Shown in pieces: positions 57,103-64,000 of a DNA stretch of 64,000 nt (position 1 is the first letter of the stretch; every line of letters begins with the position of its first letter). This DNA comes from Arthrobacter sp. H20 (lineage in GTDB: Bacteria; Actinomycetota; Actinomycetes; Actinomycetales; Micrococcaceae), in contig NZ_KI914759.1 of NCBI RefSeq assembly GCF_000520515.1, forward strand, positions 104,183 to 168,182, given 5' to 3'. The notes beneath the pieces were generated by a model, which was not told the DNA's origin, did not search any database, and saw only the letters and a program-made list of their open reading frames with translations. The translations under genes and the position numbers were made by a program.

Positions 57103-57981
57103 TCAGACGGCACCGGACTGATGCCACTTCCAGCGTGCCAGGGTCCGCAACCGGATCAGCAAAGCACGCGACTGTTCCGGGCCGTACGGGAGGATCGGGA
57201 TGGCCTTGGTCATGTCAACCGACGCTTCGTCCATCGCCACCTTGGTGACCCGCACCGCCGTCCGCATCTTATACAGCTGGGCTGTGACAAACTCGACCCC
57301 GACGGGATTTCCGTGACCAGGGACAAACACGTCGTACAGGTCATCCAGGGCCGCAATCTTGCCCAGGGTGCGAATCCAGTCCGCCGGGTAGGAGTCCTCG
57401 AATCCGGGGTCGCCGCCCTCTTCGACCAGATCCCCAGTGAAGAGCACATTGCCAGCTCCGATCAGTAGGTCGTTGTCAGTATGACCTCGCCCCAGGTGGA
57501 ACAGGGTCACCGAGATTTCCCCCAGATCCAGATCGACTGGGCTGTCTTCCACCACGCGGTTTGCTGGGTGGATGGACGTGTTGGGTCCGGCGTCGTCGGC
57601 CATGCCCGGTTCGAGTTCCGCCACGAGGGTGCGTTGCTGCTCACCGGTCTGTGCGAGGTCCTCGGCGCAGCGTGCAGTTGCCCAGATGTCATCAACGCCG
57701 TGGGCGGCGAGATAGGCGTTGCCGAACGTGTGGTCGAAGTGGGAGTGGGTGTTGACAACCGTTATCGGCAGGGCTGTCACTTCCCGGACGGCTTCGAGGA
57801 TCATGGCCGCCTGCACTGGCCCGACGCCCGTATCGATCACCAGGGCACGCTCAGTTCCCACTACCAGACCGACGTTGATGCCATATCCTGCCCCACGCAG
57901 GATCCACGTCCGCGGCCCCACTTCCCGCCAACGGGCTTCGGCGTCTTTCGACTCGGAGTCTACTGCTGACGTGTCGGACAT
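57103..57981 (-). CDS. Metallo-beta-lactamase-fold hydrolase
   Basis: This 292-residue protein has the metal site HSHFDHTFGN (about 80-89, H-x-H-x-D-H), a further metal residue in GRGHTDNDLLIGAGNVLFTGDLVEEGG, and a late His in DVFVPGHGNPVG. It is a one-domain MBL hydrolase without a rhodanese or RNase extension. No signal peptide is present, so it is cytoplasmic and unlikely to be a true beta-lactamase. Thioester or lactone hydrolysis is possible, but no specific substrate can be inferred. It stands alone between the cupredoxin gene and the EEP gene. Confidence 0.87.
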   Translation of the reverse strand: MSDTSAVDSESKDAEARWREVGPRTWILRGAGYGINVGLVVGTERALVIDTGVGPVQAAMILEAVREVTALPITVVNTHSHFDHTFGNAYLAAHGVDDIWATARCAEDLAQTGEQQRTLVAELEPGMADDAGPNTSIHPANRVVEDSPVDLDLGEISVTLFHLGRGHTDNDLLIGAGNVLFTGDLVEEGGDPGFEDSYPADWIRTLGKIAALDDLYDVFVPGHGNPVGVEFVTAQLYKMRTAVRVTKVAMDEASVDMTKAIPILPYGPEQSRALLIRLRTLARWKWHQSGAV

Positions 57982-58016
57982 GGATTCCTCTCAATGACTG
58001 TGGATTTGTGCACCGC

Positions 58017-58850
58017 TCACGCGCCGGCACCCACACCCAGCGTCATAACTGCCTGCACCGGGGCGTGATCAGACGGCCACGAACCACCGTACCGGGTGAC
58101 GTTGATTCCCGCCCGCAGCACACTGAAGTGCGGGCTGGTGAGGATCCAGTCGATGCGCTTGGCTCCCCACTGCGGCCTGCGGTAGTGGGGGAAGGTGCCC
58201 CACTGCTCGGTAAGCTGGCGATTAGCCGCAGTCCAGCTGTCGCGAAGCGCCCCTGACCCGGTCAGGATGTCGTACGGGCCGGAGGGTGCATCGATGTTGA
58301 AGTCGCCCATCACGACCGCGGGGAACTGCGAGTCCCGTACGCAGTTGCGCAGGAAGTCAGCCGAATAGAGGCGCGACCGGCGGGACAGATGATCGAGGTG
58401 GGTGTTAATCACCACGAACTCCTTCCCGGTGGTGAGATCGCTAAACAGGGCACGGACTGCAATCCGTGGGATCCGGTTGCCCCACGACGTCGAGCCCGGG
58501 ACGGCTGGGGTGCCTGAGAGGGCCAGCTGCGCCCATTCGATCAGCACCAGCCGCCGCCGATCGTAGAACAGGGGGCACTGCTCCCCTAAACCGTCAGCGT
58601 TGCGCCCCCGGCCGATGCCAGCGTAGTCGCTGCCGAGCCCGGCTCCCACGGCGTTCAACTGACCCGGCAGCGCCTCCTGTACACCGAGCAGGGTGGGCTG
58701 CTCATCGCCGAGGAGTCGAGTCACCAAGGGGGCACGAACTGCCCAGGAATCCCGGTTGCCGGGAAGCAAATGGGGCATTGACCGTCGGATATTGAAGGTC
58801 ATGATGTGCTGCTCAGGGGCTGCTACCGGGCCAATGAGCGGTGGGGACAC
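58017..58850 (-). CDS. Endonuclease/exonuclease/phosphatase (EEP) family protein
   Basis: The GTG at 58850 gives 277 residues and starts 16 bp after the E2 stop; the open frame upstream to 58937 would overlap E2. The EEP fold is shown by IMTFNIRRSMPHL, TLLGVQEAL (catalytic Glu), VVINTHLDHLSRRSR, VVMGDFNIDAPSGPYD and the C-terminal KRIDWILTS and WPSDHAPVQAVM (catalytic Asp-His). These metal-dependent enzymes cleave phosphodiesters in nucleic acids, sphingomyelin or inositol phosphates; the target here is unknown. It is the last gene in the direction of the 2-oxoacid dehydrogenase operon and may be read through from it. Confidence 0.85.
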   Translation of the reverse strand: MSPPLIGPVAAPEQHIMTFNIRRSMPHLLPGNRDSWAVRAPLVTRLLGDEQPTLLGVQEALPGQLNAVGAGLGSDYAGIGRGRNADGLGEQCPLFYDRRRLVLIEWAQLALSGTPAVPGSTSWGNRIPRIAVRALFSDLTTGKEFVVINTHLDHLSRRSRLYSADFLRNCVRDSQFPAVVMGDFNIDAPSGPYDILTGSGALRDSWTAANRQLTEQWGTFPHYRRPQWGAKRIDWILTSPHFSVLRAGINVTRYGGSWPSDHAPVQAVMTLGVGAGA

Positions 58851-58866
58851 CGCCGGACCACTTTCT

Positions 58867-60387
58867 TCAAAGGTCTGCAAGCACGCTGCCCGGATTCTCG
58901 ATCGCGTCCGCAACATACCGCAGGAATCCGCCGGCAACGCCGCCGTCGCACACGCGATGGTCGAACGTCAGGGTGAGCTCGGTGATCTTCCGAACGGCCA
59001 GGGCACCGTCCACCACCCACGGCCGGTCGATAATCCGGCCGATGCCCAGGATTGCTGCCTCGGGGTGATTGATGATCGCAGCACTGCCATCAACGCCAAA
59101 CACGCCGTAATTGTTCAGGGTAAATGTCCCTGAGGTCAGCTCCGCCGGAGTCGCCTTGCCGTCGCGGACGACGGCGGTCAGTCGCCGGATCTCTGCATCC
59201 ATAGCGCGAGCGCTCAGGCTGTCCGCGCGGTGAACACAAGGGACCATCAGTCCGCGATCAGTCTGGGCGGCGATCCCCAGGTTCACCCCATCAAACCCGA
59301 GGATTTCCTGTCGGCCCTCCTCATCGGTGACGATCCGGGTGTTCAGCTCCGGATACTTTGCGAGGCCCGCGGTGACAAACCGGGCCACGAAGGCCAATAG
59401 GCCGGGCGTGCTGTCAGGGCGTGAGCGCTTGAGCGACGCCCGAAGGTCCATCAGCGCTGTGGCGTCTACATCCACCCACACGGTTGCCTCGGGGATCTCC
59501 CGGCGGCTGCGCGCCATGTTGTCGGCAACCGTCTTCCGCACGCCCTTGACCGGGGTGCGGGTGGTGATCGCCAGCCCTGACTTGCGGTCGGTTCCGGGGC
59601 TCTCCGAGGAAGAGATTCCGGTGTCGGCGCCTGCCCCGGTTAGCGATGCGGCTGGCGGGCGGCCGTCGGTGATCCGCCTGATGGCCTCCTCAACGTCACG
59701 TCGCAGCACCAGGCCGTCGGTGCCTGACCCGGTGAAGCCAGCGGAGGTAAGGCCTGCATCCCGGGCAAGTTTGCGCACCAGCGGTGAGATGAACTGCTTG
59801 GCGCCGCCGGACCAAACCGGGGCAGCGCCAGCGGCTGGCAATTCAACGACCGGGGTGGGGGCTTCGGAGCTAGCGGGTAGCTGGTGCTTTGGGCGTCGTC
59901 GCCGACCGGAGGTGAGCCCCCCGGGTGTGCCGTAGCCAATCAGGACGTTTCCGGAACCCTCATCGGGAGCAGGCGTCGCAACTGGCGCTGAAGTGTCCGG
60001 TAGGGTAATTCCTGCCCGTTCCTCCTCGCGGTAGGTTTCTTCTGCAGCGGTCGGCTGGACATCCCCTGTTAGCTCGGTTCCGCCGGCGGGCTGGCTGCGA
60101 CCGGGCGACCCGGCCTTGCGGACAGAGATGAGCGGCTTGCCGACGTCGATTGTCTCCCCGGCGCGGCCGTGGAGCTTCTCGACGACGCCGGCAAACGGTG
60201 ACGGCACCTCCACCACTGATTTGGCGGTCTCTACCTCAGCGATCGCCTGGTCCACCACGACGACGTCGCCCTCGGCAACCAGCCAGTTCACCAACTCCGC
60301 CTCGGTAAGACCCTCGCCAAGATCAGGGAGGTTGAACAACTGGAGCGCAGCGGTCGGCGCTGGTGCGCTGGTCGTCGTGGCACTCAC
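58867..60387 (-). CDS. Branched-chain 2-oxoacid dehydrogenase E2 (dihydrolipoyl acyltransferase)
   Basis: GTG 60387 overlaps the E1-beta stop (GTGA) and has GGAGG 7 nt upstream; the longer frame to 60402 is not needed. The 506-residue protein has one lipoyl domain (about 15-90) with the lipoylated lysine in VETAKSVVEV. A Pro/Thr/Ser-rich linker, a peripheral subunit-binding domain (about 190-230, ISPLVRKLARDAGL) and a catalytic domain ending FDHRVCDGGVAGGFL, with the active-site His/Asp, follow. It carries acyl groups from E1 to CoA. E3 is not encoded here. Confidence 0.9.
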   Translation of the reverse strand: MSATTTSAPAPTAALQLFNLPDLGEGLTEAELVNWLVAEGDVVVVDQAIAEVETAKSVVEVPSPFAGVVEKLHGRAGETIDVGKPLISVRKAGSPGRSQPAGGTELTGDVQPTAAEETYREEERAGITLPDTSAPVATPAPDEGSGNVLIGYGTPGGLTSGRRRRPKHQLPASSEAPTPVVELPAAGAAPVWSGGAKQFISPLVRKLARDAGLTSAGFTGSGTDGLVLRRDVEEAIRRITDGRPPAASLTGAGADTGISSSESPGTDRKSGLAITTRTPVKGVRKTVADNMARSRREIPEATVWVDVDATALMDLRASLKRSRPDSTPGLLAFVARFVTAGLAKYPELNTRIVTDEEGRQEILGFDGVNLGIAAQTDRGLMVPCVHRADSLSARAMDAEIRRLTAVVRDGKATPAELTSGTFTLNNYGVFGVDGSAAIINHPEAAILGIGRIIDRPWVVDGALAVRKITELTLTFDHRVCDGGVAGGFLRYVADAIENPGSVLADL

Positions 60388-61460
60388 GCCTGATCCTCCC
60401 ACTGCAGTTCGTCAACGGTGTCCAGAATACGGTCAACACTCGGTAGGAAGAAGTGTTCCAGCTTCGGGGACGGGTACGGCACATCAAACCCTGTGACACG
60501 CCGCACCGGTGCGGCAAGAGAGTGGAAACAGCGTTCCTGGATCCGGGCGACAATTTCTGACGCCACTGAAGCGAACCCCGGCGCTTCCGCAATAACCACC
60601 GCCCGGCCGGTCTTGCGCACACTGGCGCACACGGTGTCATCGTCGAACGGAACAATGGAGCGTACATCGATGACCTCGAGTGAGCGTCCCTCCTCAGCTG
60701 CGGCAGCAGCAGCAGCCATGGCGGTTGGCACGGACGGGCCGTAGGCCACCAGAGTCGCGTCCGTGCCTGCACGGGCAACCACTGCTCGGCCGATGGAAGG
60801 CGCGGCCGTGCTGGCTTCGAATGTTTCCCGGAGTTCCGCAAGGTCCAGCACTTCCTTGGACCAGTAGAGCTTTTTCGGCTCGAGGAATACCACTGGGTCC
60901 GGGTAACGGATTGCCTCACGCAGCATGGTGTAGGCGTCCCGAACCGTCGCCGGTGCCAAGACTGTTAACCCAGGGGTATGGGCGTAGTAGGACTCGGAGG
61001 AGTCGCAGTGGTGCTCCACCCCGCCGATACCGCCGGCGTACGGGATGCGAATGACGATGGGCAGTTTGACCTTGCCCTTCGTCCGGTTGGGCATCTTGGC
61101 TACGTGGCTGACCACCTGCTCGAATGCCGGGTAGGCGAAGGCGTCGAACTGCATCTCGACCACTGGTCGCATCCCGTTCATTGCCATGCCGACGGCCATC
61201 CCCATGATTCCTGCCTCGGCCAGCGGGGTGTCGAAGCAGCGATCGGTCCCGAAGCGCGCGGTGAGCCCGTCGGTGATCCTGAAGACCCCACCCAGGGCAC
61301 CGACATCCTCACCGAACATCACCACTGATGTATCAGCTTCCATGGCATCGGCGAGCGCTGCGTTGAGGGCTTTGGCGAAGGTGACGGGTTGGGCAGTAAG
61401 GGTCTGCGGCTGCGCGCTTGCCGGCGCGTTGTCAAGCACTCGTTCAGTGGTGTCGGTCAT
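60384..61460 (-). CDS. Branched-chain 2-oxoacid dehydrogenase E1 beta subunit
   Basis: This 358-residue transketolase-like subunit has the family blocks VVMFGEDVGALGGVFRITDGL, FDTPLAEAGIMGMAVGMAMNGMRPVVEMQFDAFAYPAFEQVVSHVAKM, HCDSSESYYAHTPGLTVLAPA and the C-terminal VIAEAPGFASVASEIVARIQERCFHSLAAPVRRVTGFDVPYP. It pairs with E1 alpha to form the ThDP-dependent decarboxylase. It overlaps E1 alpha by 4 bp and E2 by 4 bp, so the three subunits are tightly coupled. Preference for branched-chain over pyruvate substrates follows from the separate alpha/beta organisation and the Lrp neighbour. Confidence 0.92.
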   Translation of the reverse strand: MTDTTERVLDNAPASAQPQTLTAQPVTFAKALNAALADAMEADTSVVMFGEDVGALGGVFRITDGLTARFGTDRCFDTPLAEAGIMGMAVGMAMNGMRPVVEMQFDAFAYPAFEQVVSHVAKMPNRTKGKVKLPIVIRIPYAGGIGGVEHHCDSSESYYAHTPGLTVLAPATVRDAYTMLREAIRYPDPVVFLEPKKLYWSKEVLDLAELRETFEASTAAPSIGRAVVARAGTDATLVAYGPSVPTAMAAAAAAAEEGRSLEVIDVRSIVPFDDDTVCASVRKTGRAVVIAEAPGFASVASEIVARIQERCFHSLAAPVRRVTGFDVPYPSPKLEHFFLPSVDRILDTVDELQWEDQA

Positions 61461-62614
61461 GGGGTCACGTCCTCGGAGGGCTGTTCGCGGCTGAGTTCCC
61501 CACGCAACAGGTCGGCCTGTTCGCGTAGCTGACTGGTCTTTTCGGTGAAAACGTAGTTGAACAGGTCCTCGGGATCGACCACCGGATCCGTGTTGAGTCC
61601 GTCCCTGAGGGTTGCCGCCATCTCCTCTGCCTCCGCCGCTATGCGGGTTTCGCCGTCGTCGTCGAGTAGTTTCACCTCACGCAGATAGATGCGCATGCGG
61701 CTGAGTGGGTCCTTCGGTATCCACTTCTCCACATCATCCGGGGAGCGGTAGCGGGAAGGATCGTCGGCATTGGTATGGGCCTGCATCCGGTAGGTGTGGG
61801 CTTCCACCAGGGACGGTCCACCGCCCTCGCGGGCCCGTTCGACAGCCACACCGAGCACCGAGAGGAGAGCGGCGAGGTCGTTGCCGTCCACCCGTTCGCC
61901 CGGCATTCCGTACCCGATCGCCTTGTGAGCCAGCGATGGCGCAACTGTCTGCGACGACAGGGGCACCGAGATCGCGTACTCGTTGTTCTGAATAAGGAAG
62001 ACCACTGGCACATGGAACACTGCAGCAAAATTCAGCGCCTCATGGAAGTCGCCCTCACTCGTGGCACCATCACCACACAGTGCCAGCACCACCGTGTCCT
62101 CACCCTTCAGCTTGGCGGCGTGTGCCACTCCAACGGCATGAAGCAGCTGAGTTGCCAGGGGTGTGGCCTGGGTGGCGACCCTGTGTTCCAGGGGGTCGTA
62201 CCCTGAATGCCAGTCACCGCGCAGCAAGGTGAGGACCTCAAGCGGGTCTACACCGCGGGTGATCACTGCGACCGTGTCACGGTACGTGGGGAACAGCCAG
62301 TCCTGGCGGTCGATGACAACTGCGGCAGCGACCTGACACGCCTCCTGACCGTGGGAGGAGGGGTAAACGGCCATCCGCCCCTGCCGCACCAGTGCATTGG
62401 CCTGGTCGTTAATCCGACGGCCAATGACCAGCTTGCGGTAGGCGTCCAAGAGACCGTCACCGGCCGGCAGCTGATAGGTGTCGTGAGGAGTGTGGGCTCC
62501 AGCCGGATCAACCAGCTGAACTGGTACAGCGGAGGGAAGCATCTCCGCTTCAATGAGATCCGGTCGGGGGGAGGTAGCTCCGTGTGCCATGGTGTTGCCG
62601 ATTGAGATAATCAT
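61457..62614 (-). CDS. Branched-chain 2-oxoacid dehydrogenase E1 alpha subunit
   Basis: ATG 62614 is favoured since GGAGG lies 5 nt upstream; ATG 62629 would add five residues. The protein (385 residues) has the E1 alpha blocks VIGRRINDQANALVRQGRMAVYPSSHGQEACQVAA, the ThDP-binding LALCGDGATSEGDFHEALNFAAVFHVPVVFLIQNNEYAIS and the phosphorylation-loop-like HTYRMQAHTNADDPSRYR. It decarboxylates 2-oxoacids from Val, Leu or Ile and begins the E1a-E1b-E2 operon that feeds branched-chain acyl-CoA to fatty acid synthesis. An Lrp-family regulator is divergent. Confidence 0.92.
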   Translation of the reverse strand: MIISIGNTMAHGATSPRPDLIEAEMLPSAVPVQLVDPAGAHTPHDTYQLPAGDGLLDAYRKLVIGRRINDQANALVRQGRMAVYPSSHGQEACQVAAAVVIDRQDWLFPTYRDTVAVITRGVDPLEVLTLLRGDWHSGYDPLEHRVATQATPLATQLLHAVGVAHAAKLKGEDTVVLALCGDGATSEGDFHEALNFAAVFHVPVVFLIQNNEYAISVPLSSQTVAPSLAHKAIGYGMPGERVDGNDLAALLSVLGVAVERAREGGGPSLVEAHTYRMQAHTNADDPSRYRSPDDVEKWIPKDPLSRMRIYLREVKLLDDDGETRIAAEAEEMAATLRDGLNTDPVVDPEDLFNYVFTEKTSQLREQADLLRGELSREQPSEDVTP

Positions 62615-62710
62615 GTCCGCCTCCGTCATACCGCCCTGCTGGGGCGGCGATTAGCCTGATCCTCCGCACTCAAACGATCATGGGTGCTAGATGCTGTGTC
62701 ATCCAATTAT

Positions 62711-62751
62711 GGGCTGCAGCAACTTTTCGTATCTACTTACAGCCCAAGTTG
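62711..62751. promoter_or_regulatory. Interleaved inverted repeats between bkd-type operon and Lrp gene
   Basis: GGGCTG (62711-62716) pairs with CAGCCC (62740-62745), and CAACTT (62720-62725) pairs with AAGTTG (62746-62751). The repeats are interleaved, not nested. They lie in the 219-bp AT-richer gap between the divergent genes, 97-137 bp from the E1 alpha start. They are candidate Lrp sites; Lrp proteins bind spaced, imperfect palindromes. Confidence 0.4.
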
Positions 62752-62833
62752 TAGACTTCAGGAAAGATAGAGCAGCTTTGTGTAGACGAACTGCAAGTGT
62801 GAGCTGCGTTACGTAGGAAGGTATGGACAAATA

Positions 62834-63274
62834 GTGGATCAACCATTGGACGAAGTGGACCGGCGGATTCTTTCCGAACTTACCCAGGACGGCCGCCTAT
62901 CGGTGACGGCCGTTGCTGAGAACGTCCACATCTCACGCGCTCATGCCTACTCACGCATCGCGCGCCTCACCGAATCGGGGGTTCTCACCAAATTCACTGC
63001 CCTGATCGATCCGATCAAAGCAGGGTTGCGATCGTCCGCTTACGTCACCCTCAAAGTGCAGCAGCACGCGTGGCGGGAACTACGGGAGCGGCTTCGGGAT
63101 GTTCCCGAAATCCACCACATTGCGCTGGTGGGTGGGGACTTTGACGTCATTCTGCTGGTGCGTGCCGAGGATAACGTGGGGCTTCGCCGGGTCATTTTCG
63201 ACCAACTGCAGTCGATGCCGGGTGTCATGGACACCCAGACCTTCCTGGTCTTCGAGGACATTGACACTCGCTGA
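62834..63274 (+). CDS. Lrp/AsnC-family regulator
   Basis: This 146-residue protein has an N-terminal helix-turn-helix (about 5-55, LDEVDRRILSELTQDGRLSVTAVAENVHISRAHAYSRIARLTESGVL) and a C-terminal RAM ligand domain (about 66-140, LRSSAYVTLKVQQHAWRELRERLRDVPEIHHIALVGGDFDVILLVRAEDN). The GTG start at 62834 is used. It is divergent from the branched-chain 2-oxoacid dehydrogenase operon and probably activates or represses it in response to a branched-chain amino acid, as BkdR does in other bacteria. This is inferred from family and place. Confidence 0.92.
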   Translation: MDQPLDEVDRRILSELTQDGRLSVTAVAENVHISRAHAYSRIARLTESGVLTKFTALIDPIKAGLRSSAYVTLKVQQHAWRELRERLRDVPEIHHIALVGGDFDVILLVRAEDNVGLRRVIFDQLQSMPGVMDTQTFLVFEDIDTR

Positions 63275-63620
63275 GGCTGCCCGGGGGACAGTTGCCTATG
63301 GGACCTGGTGCGGCCAAGGAGCAGCCCCTGACTGGTGGTGACATCCCGTTCTGAATGTCGCCCTCCCCCATGAGACGCTGCGAGACCGCCCCCCGGCCAC
63401 AACACCAGTAAAAGTCATTGCCTGGGGAAAATACTTTGAAAGTACCCTTTCACCACAAAAAGTCTCCTAAAAGTTATAAATTCCTGCATCCAACGACACC
63501 TGATGACCCCAGCAATTCGTCTGGTCAAGGCGCTGCACCACCCTATGATGTAATAGCGTCACCGGCCAGCATAAAAAAGCCCACGGGTGCCGTGATCGGC
63601 TTGGCTTTAAAGGGGAAAGC
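63275..63620. promoter_or_regulatory. 346-bp intergenic region before the PAS gene
   Basis: No credible gene is seen. The region is AT-richer than its surroundings. TGAAAG-tacc-CTTTCA (63437-63452) is a perfect 6-bp inverted repeat, possibly an operator or small hairpin. TATGAT (63544-63549) is a good -10 hexamer about 72 bp before the PAS start, but the -35 at the right distance is poor. AGGGGA precedes the ATG of the PAS gene. Confidence 0.45.
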
Positions 63621-64000
63621 ATGATTGACAACGCTGTGCCGGATACTGAACCGCGCAGGTTCGCCGTAATTCCGGATGCAAAGACTGCAGCCCTGTTCGA
63701 ATCCATAGTGGTCAATGCAAACGATGTGGTGCTCGTCACGCGAGCCGAACCTGTCGACCTCCCCTCCGGCGGGCCGGAGGTTATCTACGTCAACCCGGCA
63801 TTCACTCGGATGACTGGGTACGAACCTCACGAAATTGTCGGAAAAACCCCGCGGGTTCTGCAGTCCCCAAAGACGGACCGGAGGGAATTGGACCGGCTGC
63901 GTGCAGCGCTCAAAGCCTGGGAACCGGTCGAAGTTGAGCTGCTCAACGTCCACAAAAATGGGCAGGAATTCTGGGTCCAGATCAATATCACTCCCGTAGC
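63621..64000 (+). CDS. PAS-domain signalling protein (3' end beyond window)
   Basis: ATG 63621, 4 nt after AGGGGA, opens a frame that runs past the window end with 126 codons visible. A PAS domain spans about residues 25-126: SIVVNANDVVLVTRAEP, VIYVNPAFTRMTGYEPHEIVGKTPRVLQSPKTD and FWVQINITPV. The layout is very like LOV domains, but the GxNCRFLQ flavin-cysteine motif reads GKTPRVLQ, so the photoactive Cys is absent. The output domain is beyond the edge. Proteins of this type often end in GGDEF/EAL, kinase or anti-sigma modules, which cannot be told here. Confidence 0.85.
   Translation, partial: MIDNAVPDTEPRRFAVIPDAKTAALFESIVVNANDVVLVTRAEPVDLPSGGPEVIYVNPAFTRMTGYEPHEIVGKTPRVLQSPKTDRRELDRLRAALKAWEPVEVELLNVHKNGQEFWVQINITPV

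Noticed and set aside
63418-63624. 68-codon plus-strand frame upstream of the PAS gene
   Set aside because: It has no ribosome site and no domain, its end overlaps the PAS start, and it covers the likely promoter.

Overview
The window comes from a high-G+C Gram-positive bacterium, most likely an Arthrobacter-like member of the Micrococcaceae (Actinobacteria). This is inferred from GTG and TTG starts, tightly overlapping operons, a menaquinone rather than ubiquinone pathway, GAF-ANTAR regulators, a PucR regulator, a class F sortase and tandem-domain universal stress proteins. No rRNA, tRNA, CRISPR array, insertion sequence or prophage was recognised. The first gene (MMPL transporter) and the last (PAS protein) run off the edges.

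Layout. 1-2.2 kb: TetR regulator and MMPL exporter. 2.3-5.7 kb: aldehyde dehydrogenase, DUF779 partner and GAF regulator. 5.8-8.4 kb: ferredoxin-NADP reductase and a divergent RarD permease. 8.4-19.2 kb: an amine/GABA region with two related universal stress proteins, an APC permease, a flavin amine oxidase, a TetR regulator, GABA transaminase, an aminobutyraldehyde-type dehydrogenase and a PucR regulator. Together these could take putrescine to GABA and on to succinic semialdehyde. 19.3-21.7 kb: a surface protein, a class F sortase and a phosphopantetheinyl transferase. 21.7-27.4 kb: housekeeping and regulatory genes, including two GAF-ANTAR proteins.

27.4-38.2 kb is the most distinctive block. 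Ten same-strand genes encode a TRAP transporter and sugar-acid catabolism: an L-fuconate dehydratase-like enolase, a ketoglutarate-semialdehyde-type dehydrogenase, two different FAH-fold enzymes, an SDR dehydrogenase, an Ldh-family oxidoreductase and a GntR/FadR regulator. The block is bracketed by two same-orientation copies of a ~100-bp palindromic repeat. A third copy lies beyond a DUF559 nuclease-like gene at 39.2 kb.

39.3-53 kb carries much of menaquinone synthesis (polyprenyl synthase, menaquinone-type reductase, MenG, MenF, MenD, MenC), interrupted by a polar amino acid ABC transporter, a VanY-type peptidase and a PhoX phosphatase. 53-58.9 kb holds envelope and redox genes: two lipoproteins (one a cupredoxin), a PAP2 phosphatase, an MFS permease, a metallo-beta-lactamase-fold protein and an EEP phosphatase. 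58.9-63.3 kb is a branched-chain 2-oxoacid dehydrogenase operon with a divergent Lrp regulator.
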